64,000 bases of DNA from Schaalia suimastitidis DSM 15538 (GTDB taxonomy: Bacteria > Actinomycetota > Actinomycetes > Actinomycetales > Actinomycetaceae): assembly GCF_000429105.1 (NCBI RefSeq), contig NZ_AUBF01000007.1, forward strand, positions 1 through 64,000. Reading direction: 5' to 3'. Below, piece by piece: positions 38,958 through 47,967 of this stretch; within the stretch, counting starts at the first letter, position 1, and every line of letters begins with the position of its first letter. The notes beneath the pieces were generated by a model. It was not told the origin of the DNA, did not search any database, and saw only the letters and a list, made by a program, of their open reading frames with translations. The position numbers were made by a program, and so were the translations under genes.

Positions 38958-39593
38958 ATGAGCACACGTAATACGGTGGTGCGGGTCAAAGCCTCCCGAC
39001 CATTTTGGAAGGATCCTCGTTTCCTCCTCGGACTTGCCCTCATCGCCGCATCAATCCTGGCAAACCTGTGGTTGTTGGACGCTGCCCGCTCCGGCCAAGC
39101 AATCTATCAAAGTAGCCGACCAATAGCGCAAGGTGAGCCGATCACTGCAGATAACACCACTATCGTCCAAGTACGTCCAGGCAGCGACGCCTACCTCACC
39201 CAAGGCGCGCTTCACCCAGGTGCGCTCGCGCGACACTCCATTGGCAATGGAGAACTCATTGCCGCCTCGGCAATTGTGTACGAAGAAGATATGACGAAGC
39301 GAAGGCTGGTCGTCACCATCGCGGAAGGGCTCACCGAAACAATCAACACCGGTGACACCCTTGAATTGTGGAGCGTGCCTGCGCCCACGCTCAGCGAATC
39401 AGCCGAAGACGAAGGCGCGAGGGTGATCGCTTCCAATGCGGTGCTTGTCGCCAAACTGCCAGCGCTGGCGGGCTTTGCCAATACAGGAAGCCGTATCGAA
39501 GTCCTCGTCGACTACGATGACGTTGCCGCCATCCTCAATATCTTGTCCACACGCGGTGAACTTGCCGCTGTTCCGGTGGGCAGCCATGAATAG
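38958..39593 (+). CDS. SAF domain (CpaB/RcpC-like) membrane-anchored protein
   Basis: A 211-residue protein with one N-terminal helix (FLLGLALIAASILANLWLL, about 22-40) and an extracytoplasmic SAF domain (SSRPIAQGEPITADNTTIVQ) followed by a RcpC-like beta region. CpaB proteins gate Flp/Tad pilus secretion, but no other tad gene is in this window. It overlaps the next gene by eight bases. Nine bases upstream an in-frame ATG (38949) would add three residues. Confidence 0.8.
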   Translation: MSTRNTVVRVKASRPFWKDPRFLLGLALIAASILANLWLLDAARSGQAIYQSSRPIAQGEPITADNTTIVQVRPGSDAYLTQGALHPGALARHSIGNGELIAASAIVYEEDMTKRRLVVTIAEGLTETINTGDTLELWSVPAPTLSESAEDEGARVIASNAVLVAKLPALAGFANTGSRIEVLVDYDDVAAILNILSTRGELAAVPVGSHE

Positions 39594-40890
39594 TGTCTAC
39601 TCGGTGGCGATACTGGCCAAACCTGATTGCGAAGCGGACCTTGTCGTTGCGATCGACGCGCACAAAGAGACAATGGAAGTCACCCGACGATGCGCAGATC
39701 TTGCAGAAATCCTCGCCGCAGCTCATGCAGGTCTGGTGCACGCCGTGTGTATTGACGGGTCTGATCCTGAGATAGATCGGGACATTATCGACGAAATTCA
39801 CAGGCGCGGCGTCGGCGTCATCCTCCTGGCTGCCCCGCAGAACGGCAAGGCATTGCATGCCCTCGGTGCCGATGCAGTAATATCTGAAACAGCGGTGGAC
39901 AGTATTGTCGAGGCGTTGCTGGCGATTGTGCGGCACGACATCTCCGTGCGGTCGCAAGCATCACGCGGGATTCCCGCAGTTGAGAATCTCCCCTTCGTTG
40001 GTCAGGCACCGCCTCAACAGGCAGGGCGTGGCCGTGTTATCACAGTGTGGGGGACCAGCGGTGCTCCTGGGCGTACAAGCGTTGCCGTAGCGTTGGCGTG
40101 CGCATTCAGTGCAAGCGCACGGACCCTCCTCATTGACGCAGACACGACGAACCCATCGGTGGCACACGCCCTGTCCCTACCGCTGGAACCATCAGCACTT
40201 ACCGCATTGTCACGGATCGCTGGGCGTGGTGTTGTCAGCGATGACGACATTGACCGCGCGACCTTGCCGGTGAGCGATCGTCTCGCAGTGCTGACTGGCC
40301 TGTCCTCACCGCAACGTTGGCGAGAAATTGGGCCGCGCACACTCCATGCCGTCATTGACGCTGCACGCAGATGGGCAGATATCGTGGTGGTTGATTGCGC
40401 TGCCCTTCACCTTGACGCAGAGCACGATGCGCACCGGGGTAGGGCAGAACGCGATGACGTGTGCAATGCAGCGCTGGATGAGGCTGACCTCGTGGTCGTC
40501 GTCGGCAGAGGCGATCCTATCGGCATTCATCGCCTGAGCCTTCTTGTGCGACAGTGGGAGGACACCGGTCGATCCACGCCGGTGGAAGTGCTAATTAACC
40601 GATGTTGTGCCTCTAGTGCAGGCCGAAGTTGGCAGTCAGCGATACATGCTGCATTGTCGCCCATACTTCCGGGCACATCTGTGGTGATGCTGCCAGAAGA
40701 TGAGGCTGTTCAGCGAGCATTGTTACGAGGACAGCCATTACTTGTCGAAGCGCCGGACAGTGCGGCAGCAACCGTGATACGTACCCTTGGTTTGAAAATC
40801 GCTGACAGTATTGGCATATCTCCTCCTCCAGTGCCTCGACGTCGCCCTTTGACGCTGAGGTGCTGGTTGCCTCATAAGAAAAAGCACTAG
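39586..40890 (+). CDS. ParA/MinD-like P-loop ATPase (CpaE-like)
   Basis: A 434-residue protein with a receiver-like N-terminal half (about 1-130) and a C-terminal SIMIBI ATPase: WGTSGAPGRTSVAVALA near 155-171 as a variant P-loop, LLIDADTTNPSVAH (switch I region) and IVVVDCAAL. The P-loop lacks the KGG signature lysine of canonical ParA; related actinobacterial CpaE-like proteins have GAPGxTT here. The last ten codons lie in the first unit of a 32-bp tandem repeat, giving a basic tail (CWLPHKKKH). It is coupled with the SAF gene. Function unknown; polar localisation or secretion is a guess. Confidence 0.78.
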   Translation: MNSVYSVAILAKPDCEADLVVAIDAHKETMEVTRRCADLAEILAAAHAGLVHAVCIDGSDPEIDRDIIDEIHRRGVGVILLAAPQNGKALHALGADAVISETAVDSIVEALLAIVRHDISVRSQASRGIPAVENLPFVGQAPPQQAGRGRVITVWGTSGAPGRTSVAVALACAFSASARTLLIDADTTNPSVAHALSLPLEPSALTALSRIAGRGVVSDDDIDRATLPVSDRLAVLTGLSSPQRWREIGPRTLHAVIDAARRWADIVVVDCAALHLDAEHDAHRGRAERDDVCNAALDEADLVVVVGRGDPIGIHRLSLLVRQWEDTGRSTPVEVLINRCCASSAGRSWQSAIHAALSPILPGTSVVMLPEDEAVQRALLRGQPLLVEAPDSAAATVIRTLGLKIADSIGISPPPVPRRRPLTLRCWLPHKKKH

Positions 40891-40984
40891 CGTGCTGTGT
40901 GTCCGATAGGCAATAGCAATAGCGTGCCGTGTGTCCGATAGGAAACAGCACGAGCGTGGTGCGTGCTTCATAGGAGAAACACTG
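40857..40984. repeat. Four-unit 32-bp tandem repeat at the ParA-like gene end
   Basis: Units start at 40857, 40889, 40921 and 40953. Units 2 and 3 share GTGTGTCCGATAGG and agree over most of their length; units 1 and 4 keep CTCATAAG / TTCATAGG and CAC at matching phases. Unit 1 encodes the end of the ParA-like protein and its stop codon; the others are spacer up to the DUF6912 gene. Confidence 0.85.
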
Positions 40985-41083
40985 TTGACGACGGTGATGT
41001 CCTCACCGAATGCGCAGGAATATTCGCTGACACCACCTACAGTGGCCCAACCACGGCGCCAACAAACATGCGACACTTGAAGT

Positions 41084-41548
41084 ATGCGCGCCTATCTGCC
41101 TCTGCTTTCCAGTGAATTGCCCGCCCCACTGCCCAGTCGTCCTTTGTGGACAGTCAGCGATGATCCGACCCTGAATGGAGAGGCTCGTGAAGTTGCTGAA
41201 GACGATGCTCAAACAGAAGCGGCGCTCGCTTCCCTTACACTGCTGCGAGATGCACGCGACGGCAATGCGTTGCGGCGCCTCGTTGTCGCCGTGGAAATAG
41301 CAGGCCTGCACATCGGTGCCACCGAGCAGACTGTCGTGGAGATACCAGCAGTCGAGCCAGCCGCGATGACACCGGTGGCATACCTGGTTGATGGCGACGG
41401 AATGGGGATGCTTGTCGCAGCGGTACTCGATGCCACTGGGCAAGACGATGCTGACGAGGCGGTGGCTGCTCTGTGGGAAGAAGCCATGGAATGGTATGAC
41501 GTCGATGAAGTAGACGAACTTGCTCAGCGTTTGCGTGCGGAGGGTTAG
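41084..41548 (+). CDS. DUF6912 family protein
   Basis: A 154-residue acidic protein starting MRAYLPLLSSEL, with the family layout: N-terminal strand, an acidic helical segment (REVAEDDAQTEAALASL), VVAVEI strand, VAYLVDGDG, and a C-terminal acidic WEEAMEWYDVDEVDEL. The family is conserved in actinobacteria and of unknown function. No membrane helix or signal is present. Confidence 0.75.
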   Translation: MRAYLPLLSSELPAPLPSRPLWTVSDDPTLNGEAREVAEDDAQTEAALASLTLLRDARDGNALRRLVVAVEIAGLHIGATEQTVVEIPAVEPAAMTPVAYLVDGDGMGMLVAAVLDATGQDDADEAVAALWEEAMEWYDVDEVDELAQRLRAEG

Positions 41549-41677
41549 CAGCGAGCGGGGACGCAAGTGGACACCCAGCTGGTCTATATCCACTGGGCGC
41601 TGATCGATGCGCATTAGCATGCATTCGACGTGCACCCGCATGCACCGAGCAGCCGTATGCAGTACTACTGGACACAG

Positions 41678-44600
41678 TCAGGAACGAATATGCAGGCGCG
41701 ATCCCTGTGTTTTCGTCCATGTCACCGTGATTTTGTCGGGGATGCGGCGCGACATCTCTTCGACATGACTAATGACCCCTACTGTGCGACCTTGATCGCG
41801 CAGCGCCTCGAGTTGACCCATCACGACATCTAAGGTTTCCGAATCCAACGATCCGAACCCTTCATCAACAAACATCGTGTGCAGAGTAATGCCACCAGCC
41901 TCGGCAGTGACCACATCGGCCAACGCAAGTGCGAGCGCCAAAGAGGTATAAAAAGTCTCACCTCCAGAAAGCGTGCGCGTAGGGCGGGACTCGTCCGTGT
42001 CATGGTCGACGATTTCAAGGCCGAGTCCACCACGACGTGAACGCGTTCCGTCATCGTCGGTGCGCCGAAGTTCGTAGCGTCCATTGGATATTGCTAGTAG
42101 GCGCGGATTAGCGCAGGCGAGAACTTCTTCAAAGCGCGTAAGTAACACCCACGTGCTCAGCGGTGTGAGTTTGAGGTTCTCCCGTCCACTGGCTGTTGCC
42201 AATGCTGCGAGCCGTCGTAGGGGAGCACACTGCTGATGTGTGGCGTGGTAGGCGGCAAAGGCGCGCTTAACGGCCTCGACCTGGGCGCGTACTGCATCCA
42301 GGTGGTCGTCGCTACGACTCAATTCAATCCGTGCCTGCTCAAGTGCCTGCTGACACTGCTGATAAACCGCTTCAGCAGCATCAATATCGGGCGGCACAGT
42401 GTGTGGGGCAAGGCCCGTTTGTAGGACGGCCAGTCGCTCTTGTGTGGCGCGCATACTTACTGCATGGTCGTCAATTTCCTGCGCAATACGTTCCGATTCT
42501 GCCGCAGGCAAGATGTGGAGACGCAGGAAAGACTCAGGGTCGCTATCACACGGTATCGAGGCCGTGGCCAGGGCATTTTTGCACGTGTCGTGGTGAGTGA
42601 GCCACACATGCTGACGTTCTTCGCACAGGCTCACTTGAGTGAGAGCTGACGAAGCACCCTCAATGAGTCGTTCCACCACGACCAAACGTGCCTCAAGATC
42701 AACGCTGTCAAGACCATCGGCTTCCAGTGCAGCCTGTGCCTGATCGGCCTCACGTTGAGCAGCCTCGTACTGTGCGGCAAGGGCCGACGACTGTTGACGT
42801 ACCTGTTCGCGCTGGTTGCGCGCCTGTTGAAATGCTGCCTCTAAGGTGTCACGCGCGGTGCGGATATCCTCCAGGCAAGCGCGTGCCTGACGGCTCTGCT
42901 CCACCGTAGCTTCCGCCTGGCTCAGCGCATCAGTAAGCTCATCCACGGTACCGTCTGCTCTGGCCTGTGCTGCTTTCAGGGCTGCCTGCTGTTCAGCGAG
43001 CTTCGCATACAGCGTCGCCACGACATCATCTGCGGCCTTTTTTGCCGTGTCGGCATCTTCCACTTGGCTTCGGGTCACAGCTTCGTCGCCGTTGGCGTGA
43101 AGATGCGCAGGCTGCGGGTGACTTGTTGAGCCGCACACTGGGCACGGCTCACCGGCTGTTAGTTCAGCCGACAACGCCACTGCTGTATGCGTGAGCCACT
43201 GTGTGTGCAGTCGAGAGGCTTCACGGCTGCGTGTGGTGGCTTCATCAACGGCATCACGCGCATCGCTGTGAAGCAGAGCGATGGTTTGCGTGAGTTGCTC
43301 TGCTTTTTGAGCTGCCTCAAGTCTGGCAAGTACTTGAGCATACGCCGCCTCTTGAGTTTCTAGCCCTGCCGCAAGTTGTTGCTTCGCCTGGTATTCCTCT
43401 TGCGCATTGGCCAGTTGCTCAGGAAATGCCGCGATGGCATCGTCCAAACTGGCTTCCAGTGCCTGCTGCGCAGCGAGGTCGTTGTTCACGCTCACGGCAC
43501 GTGCGCGTGCCTGTTGGCGTTGGCGTGATAGGTCTTTGCCGCGCGATAACGTGACTTGTGTGGCGCGGGCGCTGGCAGATAGTGCAGTAAGCGACTGGCG
43601 AAGTCTCCCCGTATCACCTGTATCACTCCCGACGCGCACAAGCGTGTTTGTTGAGTCGGTGTCACCAGCTGTCTGAGCAAACGGTAGGGGGGATATGGCG
43701 GCATCATCAGTGTCACGAGGCGGCGTGAAAGCAATGCCCAGTGCATGTGCCGCGTTGGTGCACTCATCAAGGTGAACATTGAGTTGGGTGAGCGCGTCAT
43801 GGTAGTCAGCCTGCGCTTGACGTTCGGCACTGACCACAGGAAGCACGGCGCTGTATTCCTGGCTGAGGCGCAGCGTGTGTTGCATGGCAGCGATATGGTC
43901 GTTGCGGCCCTCTAAAGCAGAAAGAGTGTTATGTAGGTCGGCCTGTTCTGCCAGGATACGCGCGGTATTGCGTGCTTGGGTGAGGTGCTTGTCAGCCTGG
44001 GCAAGGTTGTGAACTAAGGGGTTAAGGTTGGCGCGCGCCCGTGCCAGCTTCCCTTCGAGGAGCTGCAGGTAGGCAGCGGTTTGCGTGACGAGGCGGTCTG
44101 AGGTTTCCCGGTCGAGGGCACTGAGGTCGGTATCGACCTCCATTTGCGCTTGTGTTGCAAGGTCGTCGCGAACGGCATGAACGAGGAGTTCCCAGGCGAG
44201 GCGTGCGTCACGATGGGCTGCATCTAACGCGGTCTCGCCTTCGCGGGCACGTTCTTTAAAGAGGTTCTCGATACGTGAAAAAAGGCTCGCCCCAAAAACG
44301 TCGCGAAGTATTTCTTCCCGTTCTTTCGAGGTGGAGGTAAGGAATTGTGAAAATTTGCCCTGCGGAAGAACCACCGTTTGTAAGAACTGTTCCTTTGACA
44401 ACCCCACAATGCTATGTATTTCCGCATCTGCCTCTCCAACGGATCGTGAAACAAGTTCACCAGCCGTGGTGCAATCCGCGGCGGAAAGGCGCTCAAGACG
44501 TACAGTGGCTGCGACAGGGGTTTTACGTCCTTCCTTCACATAGGAAGGTGTACGGTGGACACGAAAAACGCCTGCATTCACCTCGAAAATGAGGTCAACC

Positions 44601-44836
44601 CAGCTTTTGTCATGGGCCGTGCAGTAAGCGCTACGTAAACGTGCTTTGTCGGAGTCAGCCTGTCGGGCAACGTCACCGTATAGCGCGAATGTGACTGCGT
44701 CAATGATGGTGGATTTTCCCGCACCCGTGGGTCCTTCAAGAAGGAAGAGTCCAGAATCATCGAAGGCCGTAAAGTCGATAGCGTATTCGCCATGGAAAGG
44801 GCCGATACCGCATAGCGTGAGGCGATGAAGCTTCAT
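41678..44836 (-). CDS. sbcC: Exonuclease subunit SbcC (SMC-like ATPase)
   Basis: A 1052-residue SMC-like ATPase that, with SbcD, trims hairpins and protein-blocked DNA ends. Walker A GPTGAGKST is at 35-43, long coiled coils flank a zinc hook CPVCGSTSHP near 565, the ABC signature LSGGETFYTSLALA is near 960 and Walker B FVDEGFGSLD near 985. Length and order are normal. Its ATG overlaps the sbcD stop by four bases. Confidence 0.95.
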   Translation of the reverse strand: MKLHRLTLCGIGPFHGEYAIDFTAFDDSGLFLLEGPTGAGKSTIIDAVTFALYGDVARQADSDKARLRSAYCTAHDKSWVDLIFEVNAGVFRVHRTPSYVKEGRKTPVAATVRLERLSAADCTTAGELVSRSVGEADAEIHSIVGLSKEQFLQTVVLPQGKFSQFLTSTSKEREEILRDVFGASLFSRIENLFKERAREGETALDAAHRDARLAWELLVHAVRDDLATQAQMEVDTDLSALDRETSDRLVTQTAAYLQLLEGKLARARANLNPLVHNLAQADKHLTQARNTARILAEQADLHNTLSALEGRNDHIAAMQHTLRLSQEYSAVLPVVSAERQAQADYHDALTQLNVHLDECTNAAHALGIAFTPPRDTDDAAISPLPFAQTAGDTDSTNTLVRVGSDTGDTGRLRQSLTALSASARATQVTLSRGKDLSRQRQQARARAVSVNNDLAAQQALEASLDDAIAAFPEQLANAQEEYQAKQQLAAGLETQEAAYAQVLARLEAAQKAEQLTQTIALLHSDARDAVDEATTRSREASRLHTQWLTHTAVALSAELTAGEPCPVCGSTSHPQPAHLHANGDEAVTRSQVEDADTAKKAADDVVATLYAKLAEQQAALKAAQARADGTVDELTDALSQAEATVEQSRQARACLEDIRTARDTLEAAFQQARNQREQVRQQSSALAAQYEAAQREADQAQAALEADGLDSVDLEARLVVVERLIEGASSALTQVSLCEERQHVWLTHHDTCKNALATASIPCDSDPESFLRLHILPAAESERIAQEIDDHAVSMRATQERLAVLQTGLAPHTVPPDIDAAEAVYQQCQQALEQARIELSRSDDHLDAVRAQVEAVKRAFAAYHATHQQCAPLRRLAALATASGRENLKLTPLSTWVLLTRFEEVLACANPRLLAISNGRYELRRTDDDGTRSRRGGLGLEIVDHDTDESRPTRTLSGGETFYTSLALALALADVVTAEAGGITLHTMFVDEGFGSLDSETLDVVMGQLEALRDQGRTVGVISHVEEMSRRIPDKITVTWTKTQGSRLHIRS

Positions 44837-46047
44837 TGCATGACCTCCTGTCGGGCGGACGTCAGTACGTCGTAGATGACACGTGTTTCTGCGTCATTGA
44901 GCTCTTTTCCGCCAACGTCGTAAAAGAAGTCGTTGAGAATATCCACTTCGTTACGTACCCGAAAATCAGCAGTATGGGCAACTGGCCGTGTCGACGATGC
45001 ATCAGGGCAGTGCATGATGGCAAGAGCAAAGGGGAAACGCTTCTTTAATACTGCCACCATTGATTCTGGGCGGTGGGAATCGGTTACCGTAATGGATAAC
45101 CAATGATCTTCAACATGGGTGTAGTTTTCGCTCAGTAGATCATCAAAGGTGCCGGTGATTGATGCGAGTGCTCGAAATGTGGGGATTGGGAGCAGGTCGA
45201 TTGAGGTGACGCTGCGATGATCCAGGGTGAGCAAGACAGCGGATTTACTGACAGACGCCTCGGAAAACGAATAGAACAGGGGAGAGCCGCTATAGCGAAT
45301 GGGAACCTGAGAAGCGGCGATGGCCTGTGCCTTATGAAGGTGGCCTGCTGCCACGTAATCTAAACCGTGGGCGAGCGGTTGAGTTGCGCTACCTACACCG
45401 AGGGTGTCGAAAAGTTCAGAAGGGACACTGTCGACTCCTCCGACTTGGATATCGCGTTCAGAATCAGATGGAGCACCGCCAACGACAAAGGCATGGACCA
45501 TGCAAATGGCGGCCCGATCGTCGCCAGCGTTGCGTCGAGGTCGTAGGTCGGCGTCGATACGTTGTAGCGCAGCGCCAAGAACTGCCTGATGAGAACGAGC
45601 AAGCGGTTCGTCACTGTTTGACAGGATGGTGCGTCCCGCGTCAGGTTCCACATAGGGGATTGGGTAAATTAAGGCACCAATCCCCGTCGCGGAAGTGACC
45701 TCAATGGCGTGACCAATGCGCTCGATGTCAGACACAATATGGAGTCGGCCATTTAATAACGGCGCTACAAAACCAAGGCGTGTCGCTGAATCGTGATTGC
45801 CTGGAGTCAGTATCACGGTTGAGTGACAACAAAGCTGCGTCAGTAGTGACGACAAGCGATTCACTGCGTGTATTGGTGGGACAGCGCGATCAAAAAGGTC
45901 ACCACTGACGAGTACCGCATCAACATCGTGCTGCTGCACCGTTTCGATGAGCCACGAGGCGAAAGCATCGAAGGCGTCATTGAGGTCTTCACCGTGGAGG
46001 CTACGTCCACAATGCCAGTCCGAAGTGTGCAAGATACGCATAGACAC
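44833..46047 (-). CDS. sbcD: Exonuclease subunit SbcD (metallophosphoesterase)
   Basis: The nuclease partner of SbcC, 404 residues. Metal ligands lie in HTSDWHCGRSL (about 7-17), SGDLFDRA, TPGNHDSATR and AGHLHKAQ, the standard SbcD/Mre11 motifs. The called start is a GTG at 46047 with GGTGATG upstream; an ATG two codons on is equally likely. The spacer upstream, towards hisN, carries a 36-bp tandem repeat. Confidence 0.94.
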   Translation of the reverse strand: MSMRILHTSDWHCGRSLHGEDLNDAFDAFASWLIETVQQHDVDAVLVSGDLFDRAVPPIHAVNRLSSLLTQLCCHSTVILTPGNHDSATRLGFVAPLLNGRLHIVSDIERIGHAIEVTSATGIGALIYPIPYVEPDAGRTILSNSDEPLARSHQAVLGAALQRIDADLRPRRNAGDDRAAICMVHAFVVGGAPSDSERDIQVGGVDSVPSELFDTLGVGSATQPLAHGLDYVAAGHLHKAQAIAASQVPIRYSGSPLFYSFSEASVSKSAVLLTLDHRSVTSIDLLPIPTFRALASITGTFDDLLSENYTHVEDHWLSITVTDSHRPESMVAVLKKRFPFALAIMHCPDASSTRPVAHTADFRVRNEVDILNDFFYDVGGKELNDAETRVIYDVLTSARQEVMQ

Positions 46048-46089
46048 AGTGTGACATCACCGTCTGACATCTGCGTACCAGGCACGGCA

Positions 46090-46233
46090 GGCGGTCCGGT
46101 GAAACAGCCGTGCACCCACGACGAAGGTGGGCGGACGAAACACCTGTACACTCACGAAGAACGCGGGCAGACTACACAGAGGCCCACCATGTGCAGCAGA
46201 CGGGCCAACTACTTTGCAGCAGCTTCACCACCA
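46090..46233. repeat. Degenerate 36-bp tandem repeat upstream of sbcD
   Basis: Units of 36 bases start at 46090, 46126, 46162 and 46198. The first two agree at about 26 of 36 positions; later ones decay. A frame read on the plus strand gives a 12-residue periodic peptide (KQPCTHDE, KHLYTHEE), a by-product of the repeat with no gene-like start. The array separates the hisN 3' end from the sbcDC promoter. Confidence 0.7.
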
Positions 46234-46263
46234 AGGCAGGCGACAGCCTCGTCAATTCAGAAA

Positions 46264-47049
46264 CTACCGGGACCCCAATAGCGCGCGAGCTTTGGCGTGG
46301 AGCACCGGGTTTGCCGCAAGCGCATTTGTTCCCCACGGCCCCTGGGTACCATCTATGGCCGTAAATACTCCACCTGCCTCACGCACAATTGGTACGAGCG
46401 CTGCCATATCGTGCAAGGCCAGCTCTGGTTCACATGCGATGTCGACAGCACCTTCGGCCACCAGCATATAGCTCCAAAAATCACCGTAAGCGCGGCTGTA
46501 CCACACGGTATCAACCAGCGTGTTAAAGGCAGCCCCACCGTCCAAATGTGCCCAGCCGTGGATTGAGGAATACGACAAAAACGCATCCGAAAGCTCGGTA
46601 ACCGCCGACACGCGAATAGCCTCTGGTGCGCCGCCACCCACGCTGCGCCACGCCCCAGAACCCACTTGAGCCCACCAGCGGTGTCCTAATGCTGGGGCGG
46701 AGACAATGCCGACGGTAACCTCACCGTCAACAACCAGTGCAATGAGGGTGGCCCACACCGGCACACCGCGTACGTAATTGCGGGTACCGTCAATGGGATC
46801 AATAATCCATTGGCGAGTCGACTGCCCCGTTTCGCCACGTTCTTCACCGATCACCGCGTCGCCAGGGCATTCAGCGGCAAGAATAGCCCGCAAATCGTCT
46901 TCAACCGCACGATCAGCATCCGAGACCGGAGTGAGATCAGGTTTCGATTCAACGATCAGGTCATGGGAGCGGAAGCGGGACATCGTGATGGTGTCGGCCA
47001 CATCGGCCAAACGGCGAGCAAGGGCGAGGTCATTGGGGTCATGTTGCAT
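46264..47049 (-). CDS. hisN: Histidinol-phosphatase, inositol monophosphatase type
   Basis: A 261-residue metal-dependent phosphatase of the inositol monophosphatase fold: GEERGETG (metal ligand Glu), IDPIDGTRNYVRGVPVW (the DPIDGT motif) and the C-terminal motif ALHDMAALVPIVREAGG. The variant with RNYVRGVPVW is typical of actinobacterial HisN, the last phosphatase of histidine synthesis. Other inositol-phosphatase activities are possible. It is divergent from the GATase gene 57 bases away. Confidence 0.85.
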   Translation of the reverse strand: MQHDPNDLALARRLADVADTITMSRFRSHDLIVESKPDLTPVSDADRAVEDDLRAILAAECPGDAVIGEERGETGQSTRQWIIDPIDGTRNYVRGVPVWATLIALVVDGEVTVGIVSAPALGHRWWAQVGSGAWRSVGGGAPEAIRVSAVTELSDAFLSYSSIHGWAHLDGGAAFNTLVDTVWYSRAYGDFWSYMLVAEGAVDIACEPELALHDMAALVPIVREAGGVFTAIDGTQGPWGTNALAANPVLHAKARALLGSR

Positions 47050-47106
47050 AGTCCCACCGTAGCGTCCTTTGCGCGCGCGGTCGCCTCACTCCCGTAGCAT
47101 GGGCGC

Positions 47107-47838
47107 ATGTCCAAGCCTTTCCTCATGCTGTCCTCCCGTGCTGACGAGGTTGTTTTTGCCTCTGAAGCGGAAGCTTTGCCGCGCCTCGCGGGCCTCAACG
47201 ACGGAGAATGGGTCCAGATCCGCATGGAACGTTACGGCTTGCCTGTTATCGACCTCAACGATTGGTCAGGCATTATTGTCTGCGGATCACCGTTTGACGC
47301 AGGCGGTCCTTTGGAAAGTAAAAGTCCCATACAGCGCGAGGTGGAACGCGGGCTCGATGCGCTTTACCCGCGAATACTTGACGAGGCCTTCCCTTTCCTT
47401 GGCATCTGCTACGGCTTAGGTACGCTCAACGTTCATCTGGGGGGCGTCACCGACTCCACCGTCGGTGAGGAAATATCCGCGCCCATCCTGCGGCGTACTG
47501 CTGCGGCCCACAATGATCCGTTGCTTGAGCAGTGCCCCGACACATTCCACGCCTATGTGGGCCATCACGAGGGCGTCGTCGAGTTGGCACCCGGACTTGA
47601 GGTATTGCTTACCGGTGAGGCATGCCCCATCCAAATGGTGCGCGCAGGCGAACGCGCGTGGGCAACGCAATTTCATCCAGAACTCGACCTCGCAGGTGTG
47701 CTGGTGCGCGTGGATGAATACGGTGGTAGGTACTATGCGGCAGAAAAAGCCGACGAGATCCGCAAAGAAGTGAGTGCAGTGGATACGTCAGCGGCGACAA
47801 CGATTCTGTCGCGTTTCGTTGAACTTCACCGGCGCTGA
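47107..47838 (+). CDS. Class I glutamine amidotransferase-like protein
   Basis: A 243-residue stand-alone GATase domain with nucleophile Cys101 (LGICYGLGTL) and the catalytic His190-x-Glu192 (TQFHPELD). It resembles GMP-synthase-like amidotransferases (YbgJ/GuaA-type, glutamine-dependent) that supply ammonia to an unknown partner; no synthase domain is attached. The N-terminal half is complete. A 15-bp inverted repeat lies downstream. Confidence 0.88.
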   Translation: MSKPFLMLSSRADEVVFASEAEALPRLAGLNDGEWVQIRMERYGLPVIDLNDWSGIIVCGSPFDAGGPLESKSPIQREVERGLDALYPRILDEAFPFLGICYGLGTLNVHLGGVTDSTVGEEISAPILRRTAAAHNDPLLEQCPDTFHAYVGHHEGVVELAPGLEVLLTGEACPIQMVRAGERAWATQFHPELDLAGVLVRVDEYGGRYYAAEKADEIRKEVSAVDTSAATTILSRFVELHRR

Positions 47839-47900
47839 AGCTTGCGCCGCTTAACGAGGCGTCTGGCTTTGAATGCTTGAACAGCGCGACGGCTTGTGCA

Positions 47901-47939
47901 GCCTCGTGTGGCGGCGCAGGCTGTGCCGCCACACGAGGC
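47901..47939. terminator. Bidirectional hairpin between convergent genes
   Basis: GCCTCGTGTGGCGGC (47901-47915) and GCCGCCACACGAGGC (47925-47939) form a perfect 15-pair stem with a 9-base loop, midway between the convergent GATase and MetE-like genes. It can act in both directions. No T-run flanks it. The arms contain ACGAGGC, the core of the overrepresented octamer. Confidence 0.75.
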
Positions 47940-47967
47940 ACCGAACCGTTGGGCGGAGCCTTGGGCA

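Noticed and set aside
40857-40984. Possible CRISPR array (32-bp periodicity)
   Set aside because: Units are contiguous with no unique spacers, diverge between copies, and no cas genes are near. The same holds for the other tandem arrays.
45868-46281. Open frame with 12-residue periodic peptides upstream of sbcD
   Set aside because: Periodicity comes from the 36-bp DNA repeat; most of the frame is antisense to sbcD.
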